A DNA stretch of 64,000 bases from DASRDR01 sp963812945 [NCBI: uncultured Candidatus Rokubacteria bacterium]. GTDB taxonomy: Bacteria; Methylomirabilota; Methylomirabilia; Rokubacteriales. The notes beneath the pieces were generated by a model. It did no database searches and was not told the origin of the DNA. It was given only the letters and a program-made list of their open reading frames with translations. Shown piece after piece: positions 52,702 through 61,763 of this stretch (positions within the stretch are counted from its first letter, which is position 1; each line of letters opens with the position of its first letter). The position numbers and the translations under genes are program-made. The stretch spans positions 310,001 through 374,000 of the forward strand of contig CAWEXD010000010.1 of NCBI GenBank assembly GCA_963812945.1, read 5' to 3'.

Positions 52702-53733
52702 CTAGCCCACTCCGAGCTCGGCGGCGATCTCCTCGATCTGCCGCCACGTCTCGGCCTCCACCGGGATGCCATGGGCCCGCCGCTGGGCCTCCGAGCGCGC
52801 CTCGGGCTCGCCCGGCACCAGCACCTCGGCCACCCCCGCGGCGGGCGTCGAGGACTTCACGAACCGGACCAGGTCGGTCACCTGCCCCGTGAAGTCGACG
52901 AGCGGGAGGAACCGCGCCACCTCGATGAGCACGAGGAACGTCCCGTTGTGCACGGGCCCGGTCCGATCCCCGATCGCCCCCTCGCCGGACAGGATCCCGC
53001 CGAGCACCTCCACGATCAGCCCGAGCGCGGTGCCCTTGTGCGCGCCGGCCGGCAGGAGCCCGGCGCGCGGCGGACCGTAGAAGCCCTCCGAGTCGGTCAC
53101 GGGCCGGCCGGCGGGATCGATCGCCCAGCCGTCCGGCAAGGGCTCCTTGCGGTTCCGCTTCACGCGGACTTTTCCCTCGGCGACGATGCTCGTTGCCATG
53201 TCCACGGAGATCGCGACACCGCCGCCCGGGCCCGGCACCGCCACCGCGAGGGGATTCGTGGACAGGCGCCGGCTCGTGCCCCCGTAGGGAACGACCGACG
53301 GGGCCGTCGGCGCGTTGGTCCAGACGAGCCCGACGAACCCCTGCTCGGCGGCGAGCTCCACGTAGTCCGCCAGGCGGCCGATGTGGTTCGAGCGCCGCAC
53401 GCCGACGGCCGCGAGGCCCTGGCGCCGGGCCTTCTCGAGGGCCACGTCCGTCGCGCGCCGGGCGACGACTTGGCCGAGGCCGAGGTCCCCGTCGACGATC
53501 GCGGTGGTGGGGGTCTCGTGGAGCACCTGCATCGCCGGCCGGGGGTTCGTGTCCCCCTTGCGGATGGAGCCCGCGTACTGCGGCACCCGGATCACGCCGT
53601 GCGAGTCGTGGCCGCGGAGATTGGCGCGCACGAGGAGCCGGGCGACCCAGGCGGCGTCGCCGTCGGGCACCCCGAGAGCGGCGAAGATGCGGGTCGCGAG
53701 CGCTTCCAGCTGGTCCGGGGGGTGCGTCTCCAC
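52702..53733 (-). CDS. Malate/L-lactate dehydrogenase family (Ldh2) oxidoreductase
   Basis: 343 residues. GTG 53733 follows AGGAGG by seven bases. The family's LRGHDSHGVIRVPQYAGSIR, GVRRSNHIGRLADYVELAAE, FVGLVWTNAPTAPSVVPYGG and LSTNPLAVAVPGPG are present, then KGTALGLIVEVLGGILSG. The conserved His of DSHG and SNHIG are in place. It is an NAD(P)-dependent dehydrogenase of 2-hydroxyacids, such as malate, lactate, ureidoglycolate or sulfolactate. It lies 249 bp upstream of the tandem dppA genes on the same strand and may act on what they import. That gap holds nothing I can identify. Confidence 0.9.
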   Translation of the reverse strand: METHPPDQLEALATRIFAALGVPDGDAAWVARLLVRANLRGHDSHGVIRVPQYAGSIRKGDTNPRPAMQVLHETPTTAIVDGDLGLGQVVARRATDVALEKARRQGLAAVGVRRSNHIGRLADYVELAAEQGFVGLVWTNAPTAPSVVPYGGTSRRLSTNPLAVAVPGPGGGVAISVDMATSIVAEGKVRVKRNRKEPLPDGWAIDPAGRPVTDSEGFYGPPRAGLLPAGAHKGTALGLIVEVLGGILSGEGAIGDRTGPVHNGTFLVLIEVARFLPLVDFTGQVTDLVRFVKSSTPAAGVAEVLVPGEPEARSEAQRRAHGIPVEAETWRQIEEIAAELGVG

Positions 53734-53999
53734 GTCGGGGCCTCCTGGTCGATGGACGATCGGGATGTCGAGATGCCCGCCTGCTCCGAAACGGCGCTCA
53801 GGATACCACGGGCCTGGTGGGAGCCTGGTGGGGGCCTCTGGTGCAGGCTCGGCGCGGGCCGGTAGGGCATCGGGATGCGCCACGACCGGCGATTCTTGAC
53901 CGCCTACCGCGACGCCGAGCGGGGAGGCCCGGTGGTGCGGTGTCCGAACTAGTCGGGGGGAGACGTATGATCCTCGACCGAGGGAAAGGAGGCCCGCCA

Positions 54000-54212
54000 A
54001 TGGTGGAGTTCTGGGCTCTCGCGGAGCTGGTGAACCTCCTGGTGGTGGTCCCGGCCATCGGGCTCTCGGAGCGCCCGGAGCTCGAGAAGCCTCGGGCCTC
54101 AGTCCAGCGTGCGACCCCGCCCGCGCCGACCCTGCCGGGGGCCGCCGGCGAACGCGAGGAGCGGCGCGGGTTCGAGGCCGCCAGGACGAGGGGGAAGAAC
54201 ACGCGCTGGTGA
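54000..54212 (+). CDS. Small hypothetical protein with one hydrophobic segment
   Basis: 70 residues. ATG 54000 follows AAAGGAGG by seven bases; ATG 53967 in frame is an alternative. The sequence begins MVEFWALAELVNLLVVVPAI, a single hydrophobic helix, then a Pro/Arg/Glu-rich tail. No family recognised. The strong ribosome site supports it as a real gene, and a small membrane-associated protein is likely. The 266 bp before it, back to the dehydrogenase start, hold no other feature I can support. Confidence 0.5.
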   Translation: MVEFWALAELVNLLVVVPAIGLSERPELEKPRASVQRATPPAPTLPGAAGEREERRGFEAARTRGKNTRW

Positions 54213-54264
54213 GGGGATGCGCCGCGCCTTGACCGTGGCCGCGCGCCGCCCTATCGTGCGGGCC

Positions 54265-54588
54265 ATGGCCCTCCAGGATTTCCTGCGGCTGTTCTGGTTC
54301 CGGCCGCCCGAGCGGACCCCCGCGGGGCCCGTTCCCCGCTGGCGCGCCCCGAGCCGCGTCCACGTCGGGATGCGCGTCCGGCTCCGCATCCCCATCGCCA
54401 GTCCCCACACCACCTTCATCCCCGCCGGGGCCGCGGGGGTGGTGGTCGGCGGGACCCCGAAGGGCCGCCAGGTCTCGATCGAGCTCGACGCGCCGCGCAC
54501 GATGGTGACCGTGCCCTGGAGCTGGGTCGAGGAAGAGCCGGAGCCAGCCCCGGCCGCGGCGCCGCCGGATGCTCCGAGCGCCCCGTAG
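54265..54588 (+). CDS. Hypothetical protein with SH3-like barrel character
   Basis: 107 residues from ATG 54265; ATG 54217 is an alternative and would add 16 residues. The centre (VGMRVRLRIPIASPHTTFIP, AGAAGVVVGGTPKGRQVSIE, VTVPWSWVEEEPEPAP) looks like a small beta-barrel with a Pro/Ala-rich end. No family recognised and no membrane segment. It follows the 70-residue ORF closely and probably shares its transcript. Confidence 0.5.
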   Translation: MALQDFLRLFWFRPPERTPAGPVPRWRAPSRVHVGMRVRLRIPIASPHTTFIPAGAAGVVVGGTPKGRQVSIELDAPRTMVTVPWSWVEEEPEPAPAAAPPDAPSAP

Positions 54589-54621
54589 CGCCCTCCTGCC
54601 GCCCGCGCGGCGTGATGTAGC

Positions 54622-54996
54622 ATGAGGGCGATGCGCCGCCTCGCCGTCATCGCCGCCGGCGTCGCCCTCGGCCTGGCCGCCTGCTCACGCGGGGGCCTGC
54701 CCGCCGAGCAGGTTCAGGCCTGGGTAGGCCGGCCTGCGACCGACCTCGTCCGCGCCTGGGGCGCGCCGACCCGCGAGGTCGACGACGCCGGTCAGCGCGT
54801 CATGATCTACGAGGAGGTAGAGCGGAACGAGTCTCTGAAGTTCGAGAACACGGTCACCGCTCGCCAGGCGGGGAGCGCGGCGGCGGCGGAACAAGCGAAC
54901 CAGGCCGCACGGGGGGGCACGGTGTACGCCCGCTCGTACCTCTTCTGGGTGGACGCCGCCGGCGCCATCGTCCGCGCCCAGATCCGACAGCCCTGA
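54622..54996 (+). CDS. Small lipoprotein, SmpA/BamE-like
   Basis: 124 residues from ATG 54622 (ATG 54631 possible). The signal peptide AVIAAGVALGLAAC ends in a lipobox LAAC. The mature part has AWVGRPATDLVRAWGAPTRE then a Tyr-rich YARSYLFWVDAAGAIVRAQI. The G-x-x-x-x-D-L-x-x-x-W-G-x-P pattern resembles SmpA/OmlA-type small lipoproteins. It is likely in the outer membrane. The exact role is unknown. Confidence 0.75.
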   Translation: MRAMRRLAVIAAGVALGLAACSRGGLPAEQVQAWVGRPATDLVRAWGAPTREVDDAGQRVMIYEEVERNESLKFENTVTARQAGSAAAAEQANQAARGGTVYARSYLFWVDAAGAIVRAQIRQP

Positions 54997-55054
54997 TCGC
55001 CCCGGCGCGCCGCGCTCTTGGCGGTGCCGGGACCGCGCGCTAAGGTAACGGCGC

Positions 55055-56875
55055 ATGCCCCTCTGGCCCCGGCCCGGTGACGAAACGCCGCCGCCCGACC
55101 TCGACGAGATCACCCGCGAGGTGCACGCCTTCGGGGGCGGCCGCCTCCCCGACTGGGAAGTCGGCTACCTCGAGTACCACCGCCGGCGCTACCAGGACAC
55201 GCTCCGGCTGCTCCCGCCCGGGGAGGGACGGCGCCTCCTCGACGTCGGCTCCTTTCCCGGGCATCTCTCCGCGCTCGCCCAGGCTCGCGGCTGGGAGGTC
55301 GTCGGGCTCAACAACGCGATCGAGGGGTCCGGCGTGATGACCGACTTCCTCCAGCGCTGCGGCGAGCGCAAGATCGCCATCAAGAGCTGCGAGGTCGAGC
55401 GCGAGCCGTTCCCCGTCCTGACGGGCTCGATGGATGCCGTGCTGTTCTGCGAGCTCTTCGAGCACCTGCACGTGAACCCCTTCCACACCCTCAAGGAGAT
55501 CTTCCGGGTGCTCAAGCCCGGCGGCCTCCTGCTCCTGACGACCCCGAACCTCCGCCGCGTCGAGACGCTCTCCCGCCTCTGGCACGGCTGGGGCAGCCAA
55601 CCGCCGGTGAGCCGTACGTTTCACGAGCTTCTCCCGTCGCTCCTCTACCACCGCCACAACCGCGAGTACACCGCGAGCGAGCTCGCCTACTACCTCGCGC
55701 TCCAGGGGAAGGACCTCTACGACTTCCGCCTCGACCGCGTCTACTACTCGGACGCGCTGGACGGGGCCCACGAGGTCCCGGGCGTCCTGGGCCAGCGGGC
55801 GGGCCCGTCGGAGCAGTGGCTGGCCCGGGGCCTCCGCCGCGTCATGCCGAGCCTCCGCGGCCAGCTGATCGTGCGCGCGTGGCGGTCGCCGATGACGCTC
55901 ATCCCCTGGGACTCGCTCGCGGACGTCGCGGGCTTCGGGCCCCTCGAGGAGGACGAGCGGCCGACGCAGGGGTTCACGCGGCGGCTGACCTTCCCGATTC
56001 GCCTGACGGGCCCCCGGGCGCGCTTCGAGGCCCCGCTCCCGGCCGGCGACGGGCCCGTCCTCCTCTCGCTCGTCGTGGCCCACCCCGATCCCGAGGCCCC
56101 GCCCCTTCGCACCACGTGGAGCCTCGACGGGACGCCGGCGATGACCCTCGACCTCGAGGTGAGCCCCCGCCCGCTCCGCGTCCACCTCCTCGTGCCCGAG
56201 TCCGTCGCGCGGCGGGGCGCCGTGGGAGTCGATCTCGAGACGACGACGTGGCACGACTCGTTCCGCGGCCGGGACGTGGGCCTCCACGTCGGGGCCCAGT
56301 GGGTCCTGGCCGAGCGGCTGGCGACCCCCGCCGCGATCGAGGGGGCTATCGCGCGCGTCCGCGCGGAACGGCAGGCCGAGGACCTCCTCGACCACTGGTG
56401 GTACGCCGCCCAGACGCTCTACCTGCCGCACCTCAAGCTGCCGGCGGCGCTGGAGGTCGGGGCCGGGGACGAGGGGCAGATCGGCCCCGGTTGGTACTGG
56501 CGCGAGGATTGGGGGAAGCTCGGCGCGATGCGGTGGACCGGCGGGCGCGCCGAGGCGTACCTCGCCCACGATGGGCGCGCCCCGGCGGTGCGCGTCCGGA
56601 TCTACTCCGGCGAGCCCAAGCTTGGTCCCGTGGCCGGGCGGCTCGTCATCGAGCGGCTCGCCACGGATGCCGCGCCGCACCCGGTCGGCGAGCTAGCGTT
56701 CGACCTCGCGCCCGATGTCTGGACGGACTTGGTCGCGCCGCTGGCGGCGCCCGCCGGGCCGCTGCGGGTGACGATCGAGGTCCCGGCCGTCCGCATCCCC
56801 CGGGAGCGCATCCCGGGCTCTCAGGACGGACGCGGGCTCGGGGTGGCCGTGAAGCGGATGTCGCTCGGCTCCTGA
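55055..56875 (+). CDS. Large SAM-dependent methyltransferase with C-terminal beta domains
   Basis: 606 residues from ATG 55055. Residues about 35-190 are a class I methyltransferase: RRLLDVGSFPGHLSALAQAR (motif I), then MDAVLFCELFEHLHVNPFHT (motif IV) and VLKPGGLLLLTTPNLRRVET (post-I). HNREYTASELAYYLALQGKD follows. From about 290 the sequence turns beta-rich and Pro/Gly-rich, with repeated R-L/V-x-x-E patterns, like carbohydrate-binding sandwiches. A glycan or polysaccharide methyltransferase is plausible. Its 3' end lies 11 bp from the convergent pseudoprotease. Confidence 0.82.
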   Translation: MPLWPRPGDETPPPDLDEITREVHAFGGGRLPDWEVGYLEYHRRRYQDTLRLLPPGEGRRLLDVGSFPGHLSALAQARGWEVVGLNNAIEGSGVMTDFLQRCGERKIAIKSCEVEREPFPVLTGSMDAVLFCELFEHLHVNPFHTLKEIFRVLKPGGLLLLTTPNLRRVETLSRLWHGWGSQPPVSRTFHELLPSLLYHRHNREYTASELAYYLALQGKDLYDFRLDRVYYSDALDGAHEVPGVLGQRAGPSEQWLARGLRRVMPSLRGQLIVRAWRSPMTLIPWDSLADVAGFGPLEEDERPTQGFTRRLTFPIRLTGPRARFEAPLPAGDGPVLLSLVVAHPDPEAPPLRTTWSLDGTPAMTLDLEVSPRPLRVHLLVPESVARRGAVGVDLETTTWHDSFRGRDVGLHVGAQWVLAERLATPAAIEGAIARVRAERQAEDLLDHWWYAAQTLYLPHLKLPAALEVGAGDEGQIGPGWYWREDWGKLGAMRWTGGRAEAYLAHDGRAPAVRVRIYSGEPKLGPVAGRLVIERLATDAAPHPVGELAFDLAPDVWTDLVAPLAAPAGPLRVTIEVPAVRIPRERIPGSQDGRGLGVAVKRMSLGS

Positions 56876-56886
56876 CCGCGCCGCGG

Positions 56887-57912
56887 TCAGGGGGTCCGGG
56901 GTCCAAAGGTCGCGTAGCGGTCGCGCGGGCGGACCGTGACCATCTGGAGCGCGCCCTCCCGCCACACGGACAGCTCGAGCGGTTCGCCCACCGGCTGCGC
57001 CCAGAGCCGCCGGTAGAACGCCTCGACGTCCGCGACCCGCTCCCCGTTCAGACGCAGGATCACGTCGCCCACCCGAAGCCCGGCCGCGTGGGCCGGTCCA
57101 GTGGGCGAGACACCCGCGATCCCAACGCCACCATCGAGGGCGACCGCGCGGACACCGAGCCACGGCCGCGAGGGCCGCGCCGGCCGGCCGGTCCGGACCA
57201 GCGCGTCGCGGACGGGCCCGAGCAGATCGATCGGGATGGCCAGATGGCCCGCCGCCAGCCGGAGCGAGACCACGCCGACCAGAGCGCCATCGGGATCGAC
57301 CAGCGCCGCGCCGCCGAAGGCCGGATGGTGCGGGGCCACGAAGACGGCGCGATCGAGCAGATACTCCCAGTAGGCGACGAACGGCCCGATGGAGGTGACG
57401 CGCGCCATGACCCCGACGCTCGGCGCGGGCGTCCCGACGCCGACGATCGCCACCGGCTGTCCGGGGGCGAGGCCGGCCGACTGTCCGACCCGCGCCGCCA
57501 CGTAGGGCCCGGCGCCCGGGTCGAGCCGGATCAGAGCGAGGCCGCTCTCGAAGTCGTGCCCGACGACGCTCGCCGTCGTGAGCCGCCCGTCCTCCAGGCC
57601 CACGTCGATCCGGGCCGCTTCGAGGACGAGATACCCCACCGTCACGGCGAGCCCATCGGGCTCGATCACCGTGGCCGAGCCGGCCCGCTCCTCGCCGAGG
57701 GTGGCCACGGAGGGCCGGTCGGGCGGGACGTGCGTGTGGATGGCCACGACGGCCGCGCGGACCCGGGTCACGGCTGACGGCGTCGCCGCCGTGGCGCCGG
57801 GCTCCGGCCGTGGCGCCCCCGGCGTCGGGGCCGCGCGGGCGCCACCCACCAGCAGGAGCCCCGCGAGGGCCGCGAGGGGAACGGCGCCCGTCCACACCCC
57901 GCGCGCGGTCAT
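56887..57912 (-). CDS. HtrA/DegP-like pseudoprotease with PDZ domain
   Basis: 341 residues from ATG 57912. A signal or anchor segment (AVPLAALAGLLLVGGARAAP) precedes a trypsin-like domain and a C-terminal PDZ (WLGVRAVALDGGVGIAGVSP, GLRVGDVILRLNGERVADVE). Each catalytic position is changed. LAVTVGYLVLEA stands where T-N-x-H-V-V carries the His. VVGHDFESGLALIRL has Gly where S-D-L-A-V has the Asp. HPAFGGAALVD replaces G-N-S-G-G-P. So the fold is kept but the protein should be inactive and act as a chaperone, sensor or scaffold. Its ATG overlaps the stop of the transporter gene before it. Confidence 0.85.
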   Translation of the reverse strand: MTARGVWTGAVPLAALAGLLLVGGARAAPTPGAPRPEPGATAATPSAVTRVRAAVVAIHTHVPPDRPSVATLGEERAGSATVIEPDGLAVTVGYLVLEAARIDVGLEDGRLTTASVVGHDFESGLALIRLDPGAGPYVAARVGQSAGLAPGQPVAIVGVGTPAPSVGVMARVTSIGPFVAYWEYLLDRAVFVAPHHPAFGGAALVDPDGALVGVVSLRLAAGHLAIPIDLLGPVRDALVRTGRPARPSRPWLGVRAVALDGGVGIAGVSPTGPAHAAGLRVGDVILRLNGERVADVEAFYRRLWAQPVGEPLELSVWREGALQMVTVRPRDRYATFGPRTP

Positions 57913-58535
57913 CACGGCGCCAGCGGGCGAGGCCCGGGCGTCCCGATCGGGATGGGGGCTCCCGCGCGGATCGCGTAGATCAACGGCAAGCTCAGCACGG
58001 TGACCGCCATCTTCACCACGTACTGGCCGACGGCGAGCGGGAGGATCGGGAGGACGCCCGCGAAGGCCAGCGTCACGAACACGATCGAGTCTACCGCGGT
58101 CGATGCCGCATTGGACACCAGAACCCGGGCCCAGCGGTAGCCCCCGATCCGCGCCCGCCACCAGGCGAAGAGCTCCGCGTCCACCAGCGACGCGACGAGG
58201 TAGGCGACGAGGCTCGCCCCCACGATGCGCGGGGTCGCCCCGAGCACCCGCGCCACCGCCGGCTGCCCGTCGAAGAACGCGGGCGCCGGCCACCACACCG
58301 TCAGCCACGCGTACGCCGCGAGGAGGAGATTCGCGCAGAACGCCGTCCCGATGATCTGCCGCGCGCCGCGCTTGCCGAGCCGTTCATTGATCAGATCGAG
58401 CAGCGTGAAGGTGATGGCATAGATGAACACCCCGGCCGGGACGACGATGCCGAGGCTGCCGATGAGGATGGGCTTGACCGCCGTGACGTTGGCGATCAGC
58501 TCGCACGCGATGTAGAGGCCGATCGCGAGCGTCAC
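57912..58535 (-). CDS. yhhQ: Queuosine precursor transporter (YhhQ / VUT family)
   Basis: 207 residues from GTG 58535. Six hydrophobic segments. VTAVKPILIGSLGIVVPAGV, FIYAITFTLLDLINERLGKR and ASLVAYLVASLVDAELFAWW are family blocks (the conserved D-x-x-x-E-x-x-G-K/R and S-x-x-D-x-x-L-F). It imports queuine-type bases in related bacteria. No preQ1 riboswitch was found in front of it. It lies seven bases downstream of the NYN gene and is coupled to the pseudoprotease gene by a TGATG overlap. Confidence 0.88.
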   Translation of the reverse strand: MTLAIGLYIACELIANVTAVKPILIGSLGIVVPAGVFIYAITFTLLDLINERLGKRGARQIIGTAFCANLLLAAYAWLTVWWPAPAFFDGQPAVARVLGATPRIVGASLVAYLVASLVDAELFAWWRARIGGYRWARVLVSNAASTAVDSIVFVTLAFAGVLPILPLAVGQYVVKMAVTVLSLPLIYAIRAGAPIPIGTPGPRPLAP

Positions 58536-58542
58536 CGCGGGC

Positions 58543-59016
58543 TCAGAGCCCCCGGAGCCAGGCCGCCTGCGGTCCTCGGCTGCGCGGACCGGGCCGCCGC
58601 GAGGCGGGTGCCGACGAGTCGTCCTCTCCATCCTCTCCGTCCTCTCCGTCCCCTCCGAGCCGAGCGGCGAAGCTCTCCGCGTCCAGTACCGCGGCGCCAC
58701 GGCGCGCCGCGCCTCGCTGCACTTCGCGGTCCGAGCTGACCACGACGGCCTCGGGATGCGCGGCGACCCAACGGAGGATGAACGCGTCGGCCAGCTCGCC
58801 GGCGCGGGTGAAGTGGACGGTGACCGGGCCATGGGCGACCTCGCGCGCCTCCCGGGTGCCCCCCTTCTGGGCGTCGAAGACCAGCACGGCCCTTCGGCCC
58901 CGGGCGCGCGCCCACCGGACGAGGTCCGTCACGAGCCGGGCCCGGCTCGCCGGCGCGGGCGCCTCGCCGCGCGCGTAGAGAAGATTGTAGCCGTCGACGA
59001 TCACCGGGACCGGCAC
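58543..59016 (-). CDS. NYN domain (YacP-like) putative ribonuclease
   Basis: 157 residues from GTG 59016. The NYN/PIN-like core is VIVDGYNLLYARGEAP with the first Asp, RRAVLVFDAQKGGTREAREV with the second, and VVVSSDREVQRGAARRGAAV with the third acidic patch. YacP/Rae1 relatives cut mRNA. After the core comes a low-complexity GDGEDGEDGEDD run encoded by a CTC/CGT-rich microsatellite (about 58619-58660), and a basic tail. Lies 12 bp after the transglycosylase stop. Confidence 0.88.
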   Translation of the reverse strand: MPVPVIVDGYNLLYARGEAPAPASRARLVTDLVRWARARGRRAVLVFDAQKGGTREAREVAHGPVTVHFTRAGELADAFILRWVAAHPEAVVVSSDREVQRGAARRGAAVLDAESFAARLGGDGEDGEDGEDDSSAPASRRPGPRSRGPQAAWLRGL

Positions 59017-59028
59017 GGGACCGCGCCG

Positions 59029-61137
59029 TCAGGGGCGGGGAGCGGCCACCGCCTCCCCGCGCCCGCCGAGGCTGGGCCCGCCGCCGCTTCCGTAGAGCCG
59101 CCGGTAGTGGTGCCAGCTCGTGTACACGCGCTTCGCGAAGGCCCGCGTCTCGTCGAAGGGGATCTGGTCGACGAACTCTTCCATGTCGGCGCGCGGGCGG
59201 TCGGCCACCCACCGCTGGACGCGATGCGGGCCGGCATTGTAGGCCGCGACGGCCAAGAGCGGCTCCTGGAACCGCGCCTGGAGCTGCGCCAGGTAGCGGG
59301 AGCCGAGCGTGATGTTCACCGGCGGCTCCCACACGGTGGAGATCTCCGTCAGGGGTCGCCCGAGGTCCTGCGCGACGTGGCGCGCGGTGTCGGGCATGAG
59401 CTGCATGAGGCCGATCGCCCCGACCCCCGAGCGGGCGCGGGGGTCGTAGGAGGACTCCTCGCGGATGACCGCCGCGACGTAGTACGGGTCGAGCCCCGCC
59501 GTGCGCGCCGCGCTCCGAATGCTCTCGGCATACCCGAGAGGGTAGTAGAGCTGCCAGAGTCGCGCCGGCAATCCCGGCGCCCCGGCCTCGACGGCAGCCC
59601 CGAGCGCCCGACGCAGGTAGCGAAGGCTCCGGCCGGCTTCGCCGAGATCGGCGAAGGCCCACCCGAGCGCCCACGCCCGATCGCTGTCGCCGGCGGCGTC
59701 TCGACCGAGGGTCTCCAGCTCCAGGATCGCGAACCCGTCGAAGCCGATCGAGCCCAGCGCCAGCGCCCGCTGGTAGCGTGGCTCCGAACGCAGGAGCTTC
59801 AGCGGGTCCGCGGTGAGCTTGAGGGCCGCCGCGGTCGGCGCCGGCGGCTTCTCCCGCACGCGGCGGGCGGCGAGGATGCCGTAGTATCCGTGGGGACCGC
59901 GGCTCAGGACTTCCCGGTAGAGGGCCAGCGCGGCCGGCTTCTCCCCGAGCTGGTCGAGCGTGCGCCCCGCCCAGTAGAGTCCCGCCAGCCGGGCGCTCGG
60001 GACGGTCGTCGACAGCTGGCGGAAGGCGAGCGCCGCGTCGCGCAGCCGGCCCGCCCGGTACTCGAGCCACGCGACCTCCCAGCGCGCGGACGCGGCCGCC
60101 TGGCCCTCGGGATGCCGCGTCAGGACCACCTGGAACGCGTCCCGGGCGGCGTCGAACTGGCCGAGGTCGGCCCGCGAGCGGGCGAGGTTCAGCGCGGCTT
60201 CGGACACGTTGCTCGCATCGGGATGCTCGGCGAGCAGCCGCTCGTACACCGTCGCGCCGCGGCTCGTCTGGCCGGAGCGCTGGAGGAGGCGCGCGAGCTC
60301 GTAGAGGAGCGCGGCGCGCGACGGCGTCACGGGCTCGGTCAGGGCCGCGTCCAGCCGCGCGATGGCCTCGTCGCTCCGCGCCAGGCGCCCGAGCATCGGC
60401 GCCAGGCGGGCCAGCGCGCGGTGTCGCACGGCGAGCTCCGGGCCCTGGGACAGAAGCCCCTCGAGCACGCGGGACGCCGCCGTCTGCTCGCCGGCGTCCG
60501 CGAGACGCTGGGCCAGCAGCAGCTGCTCCTCGGTCGTTGGCGGAGGGACGGTCAGGCCGGCGCCCGCCGCCAGCTCCTCGTACACCTCCCGCGCCGCCTC
60601 GCCCCAGGGCGAGGCCGGGGCCTCGAGCCACCGACGCCGGAGGTCGGCAACCGCCTCCGCCACCTGCCCCTGGGCCGCCCGCGCCTCGCCCAGCCGGACG
60701 AGAATCCGTCCCGCCTCCGGATGGGCCGGCCAGCGGGCCAGGAAGCGCCGCGCCTCCCGCTCGGCTTCGGCCCACGAGCCCAGCCGAAAGACCGTGTCCG
60801 CGGTGGCGAGCACGGCCTGGGGGGCGAGCACGGAGTCCGGGAAGCGCTCGGAGAACCCGCGGAAGCGGGCGATCGCGATCGCCTCGTCGCCGCCCCGGAG
60901 CGTGGCCTCGGCGGCGTAGAAGGCCGCGTAGTCGGCGAGCAGGAAGTCGGCGGGCAGCCCGTCGAGCAGCGCGCGCGCCCGGGCGTACTCCCCGCCCGCC
61001 ATCGCGACATGCGCCTCGCGATAGCGCTGGAGCGGGCTGGGTGACACCACGACCGCCGGCCCGGCCGGGGGGGCCGCGACGGCGACGAGGGCCCCAGCCA
61101 AGACGACCGCGGCGAGTGCGGATCGTCCACCCGACAT
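59029..61137 (-). CDS. slt: Soluble-type lytic murein transglycosylase (Slt)
   Basis: 702 residues from ATG 61137. The signal peptide is ALAAVVLAGALVAVAAPPAG. Residues about 30-500 are TPR-like helices forming the U-domain. The SLT domain starts near 545: YVAAVIREESSYDPRARSGV with catalytic Glu about 561, then GAIGLMQLMPDTARHVAQDL and LLAVAAYNAGPHRVQRWVAD. It cleaves peptidoglycan strands to anhydromuropeptides in the periplasm. 12 bp before the NYN gene. Confidence 0.93.
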   Translation of the reverse strand: MSGGRSALAAVVLAGALVAVAAPPAGPAVVVSPSPLQRYREAHVAMAGGEYARARALLDGLPADFLLADYAAFYAAEATLRGGDEAIAIARFRGFSERFPDSVLAPQAVLATADTVFRLGSWAEAEREARRFLARWPAHPEAGRILVRLGEARAAQGQVAEAVADLRRRWLEAPASPWGEAAREVYEELAAGAGLTVPPPTTEEQLLLAQRLADAGEQTAASRVLEGLLSQGPELAVRHRALARLAPMLGRLARSDEAIARLDAALTEPVTPSRAALLYELARLLQRSGQTSRGATVYERLLAEHPDASNVSEAALNLARSRADLGQFDAARDAFQVVLTRHPEGQAAASARWEVAWLEYRAGRLRDAALAFRQLSTTVPSARLAGLYWAGRTLDQLGEKPAALALYREVLSRGPHGYYGILAARRVREKPPAPTAAALKLTADPLKLLRSEPRYQRALALGSIGFDGFAILELETLGRDAAGDSDRAWALGWAFADLGEAGRSLRYLRRALGAAVEAGAPGLPARLWQLYYPLGYAESIRSAARTAGLDPYYVAAVIREESSYDPRARSGVGAIGLMQLMPDTARHVAQDLGRPLTEISTVWEPPVNITLGSRYLAQLQARFQEPLLAVAAYNAGPHRVQRWVADRPRADMEEFVDQIPFDETRAFAKRVYTSWHHYRRLYGSGGGPSLGGRGEAVAAPRP

Positions 61138-61178
61138 CGCTCGCCAGTGTACCAGGAGGGGGCGGCGAGCCGTGCGGA

Positions 61179-61763
61179 TCAGCGGAGGACGCCGCGGGTG
61201 GCCCGCCAGGTATGCGCGATGCGATGGACCGCGGTGAGGTTGGCCCCGATGGCCACGACCCAGATCGCCGGCACCAGGAGGTCCACGAGCGCCCCGGCGA
61301 TGAGCACGAGCATCCGCTCGCCCCGCTCCATGAGCCCCACCCGGCACTCGACGCCCACGGACTCGGCCCGAGCCCGGGTATAGCTGACCATCACGGTCCC
61401 GATCACGGCCAGGAGCACGCCGACCAGGGCCTCGGACCGGCCGAGGCGCGCGAAGAGGAGGGCGAGCCCGGCCAGGACGAGCAGGTCCGAGTACCGGTCG
61501 AGGACCGAGTCGAGGAACGCGCCGAACGGCGAGGCCCGGCCCGACACGCGCGCCAGCGCCCCGTCGAGGATGTCGAGCGCCCCCGCGAGGGCCAGGCACA
61601 GGGCGCCGACTCTCCGCTGATCCGCGGCGAACGCGCCGGCGGCGACGATCGAGCAGACGAGCCCCAGGCAGGACAGCTGGTTCGGCTGGAGCCGGAGCCC
61701 GCCCATGGCCCGGGCCACGGGCTCGGCGATCCGCGCGACCTCGGCCTTATACCGCCCGAGCAC
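61179..61763 (-). CDS. CDP-alcohol phosphatidyltransferase family protein
   Basis: 194 residues. GTG 61763 has GGGGAGG upstream and overlaps glnD by 17 bases. The family motif D-x2-D-G-x2-A-R-x8-G-x3-D-x3-D is seen as DILDGALARVSGRASPFGAF followed by LDSVLDRYSD. Six hydrophobic segments. It transfers a phosphatidyl group from CDP-diacylglycerol to an alcohol such as glycerol phosphate or inositol phosphate. The acceptor is not clear. LRLQPNQLSCLGL at the front is typical. Confidence 0.88.
   Translation of the reverse strand: MLGRYKAEVARIAEPVARAMGGLRLQPNQLSCLGLVCSIVAAGAFAADQRRVGALCLALAGALDILDGALARVSGRASPFGAFLDSVLDRYSDLLVLAGLALLFARLGRSEALVGVLLAVIGTVMVSYTRARAESVGVECRVGLMERGERMLVLIAGALVDLLVPAIWVVAIGANLTAVHRIAHTWRATRGVLR

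Noticed and set aside
58000-58535. preQ1 riboswitch for the queuosine-precursor transporter.
   Set aside because: The gene follows the NYN gene by seven bases with no leader and no preQ1-like C/A-rich motif.
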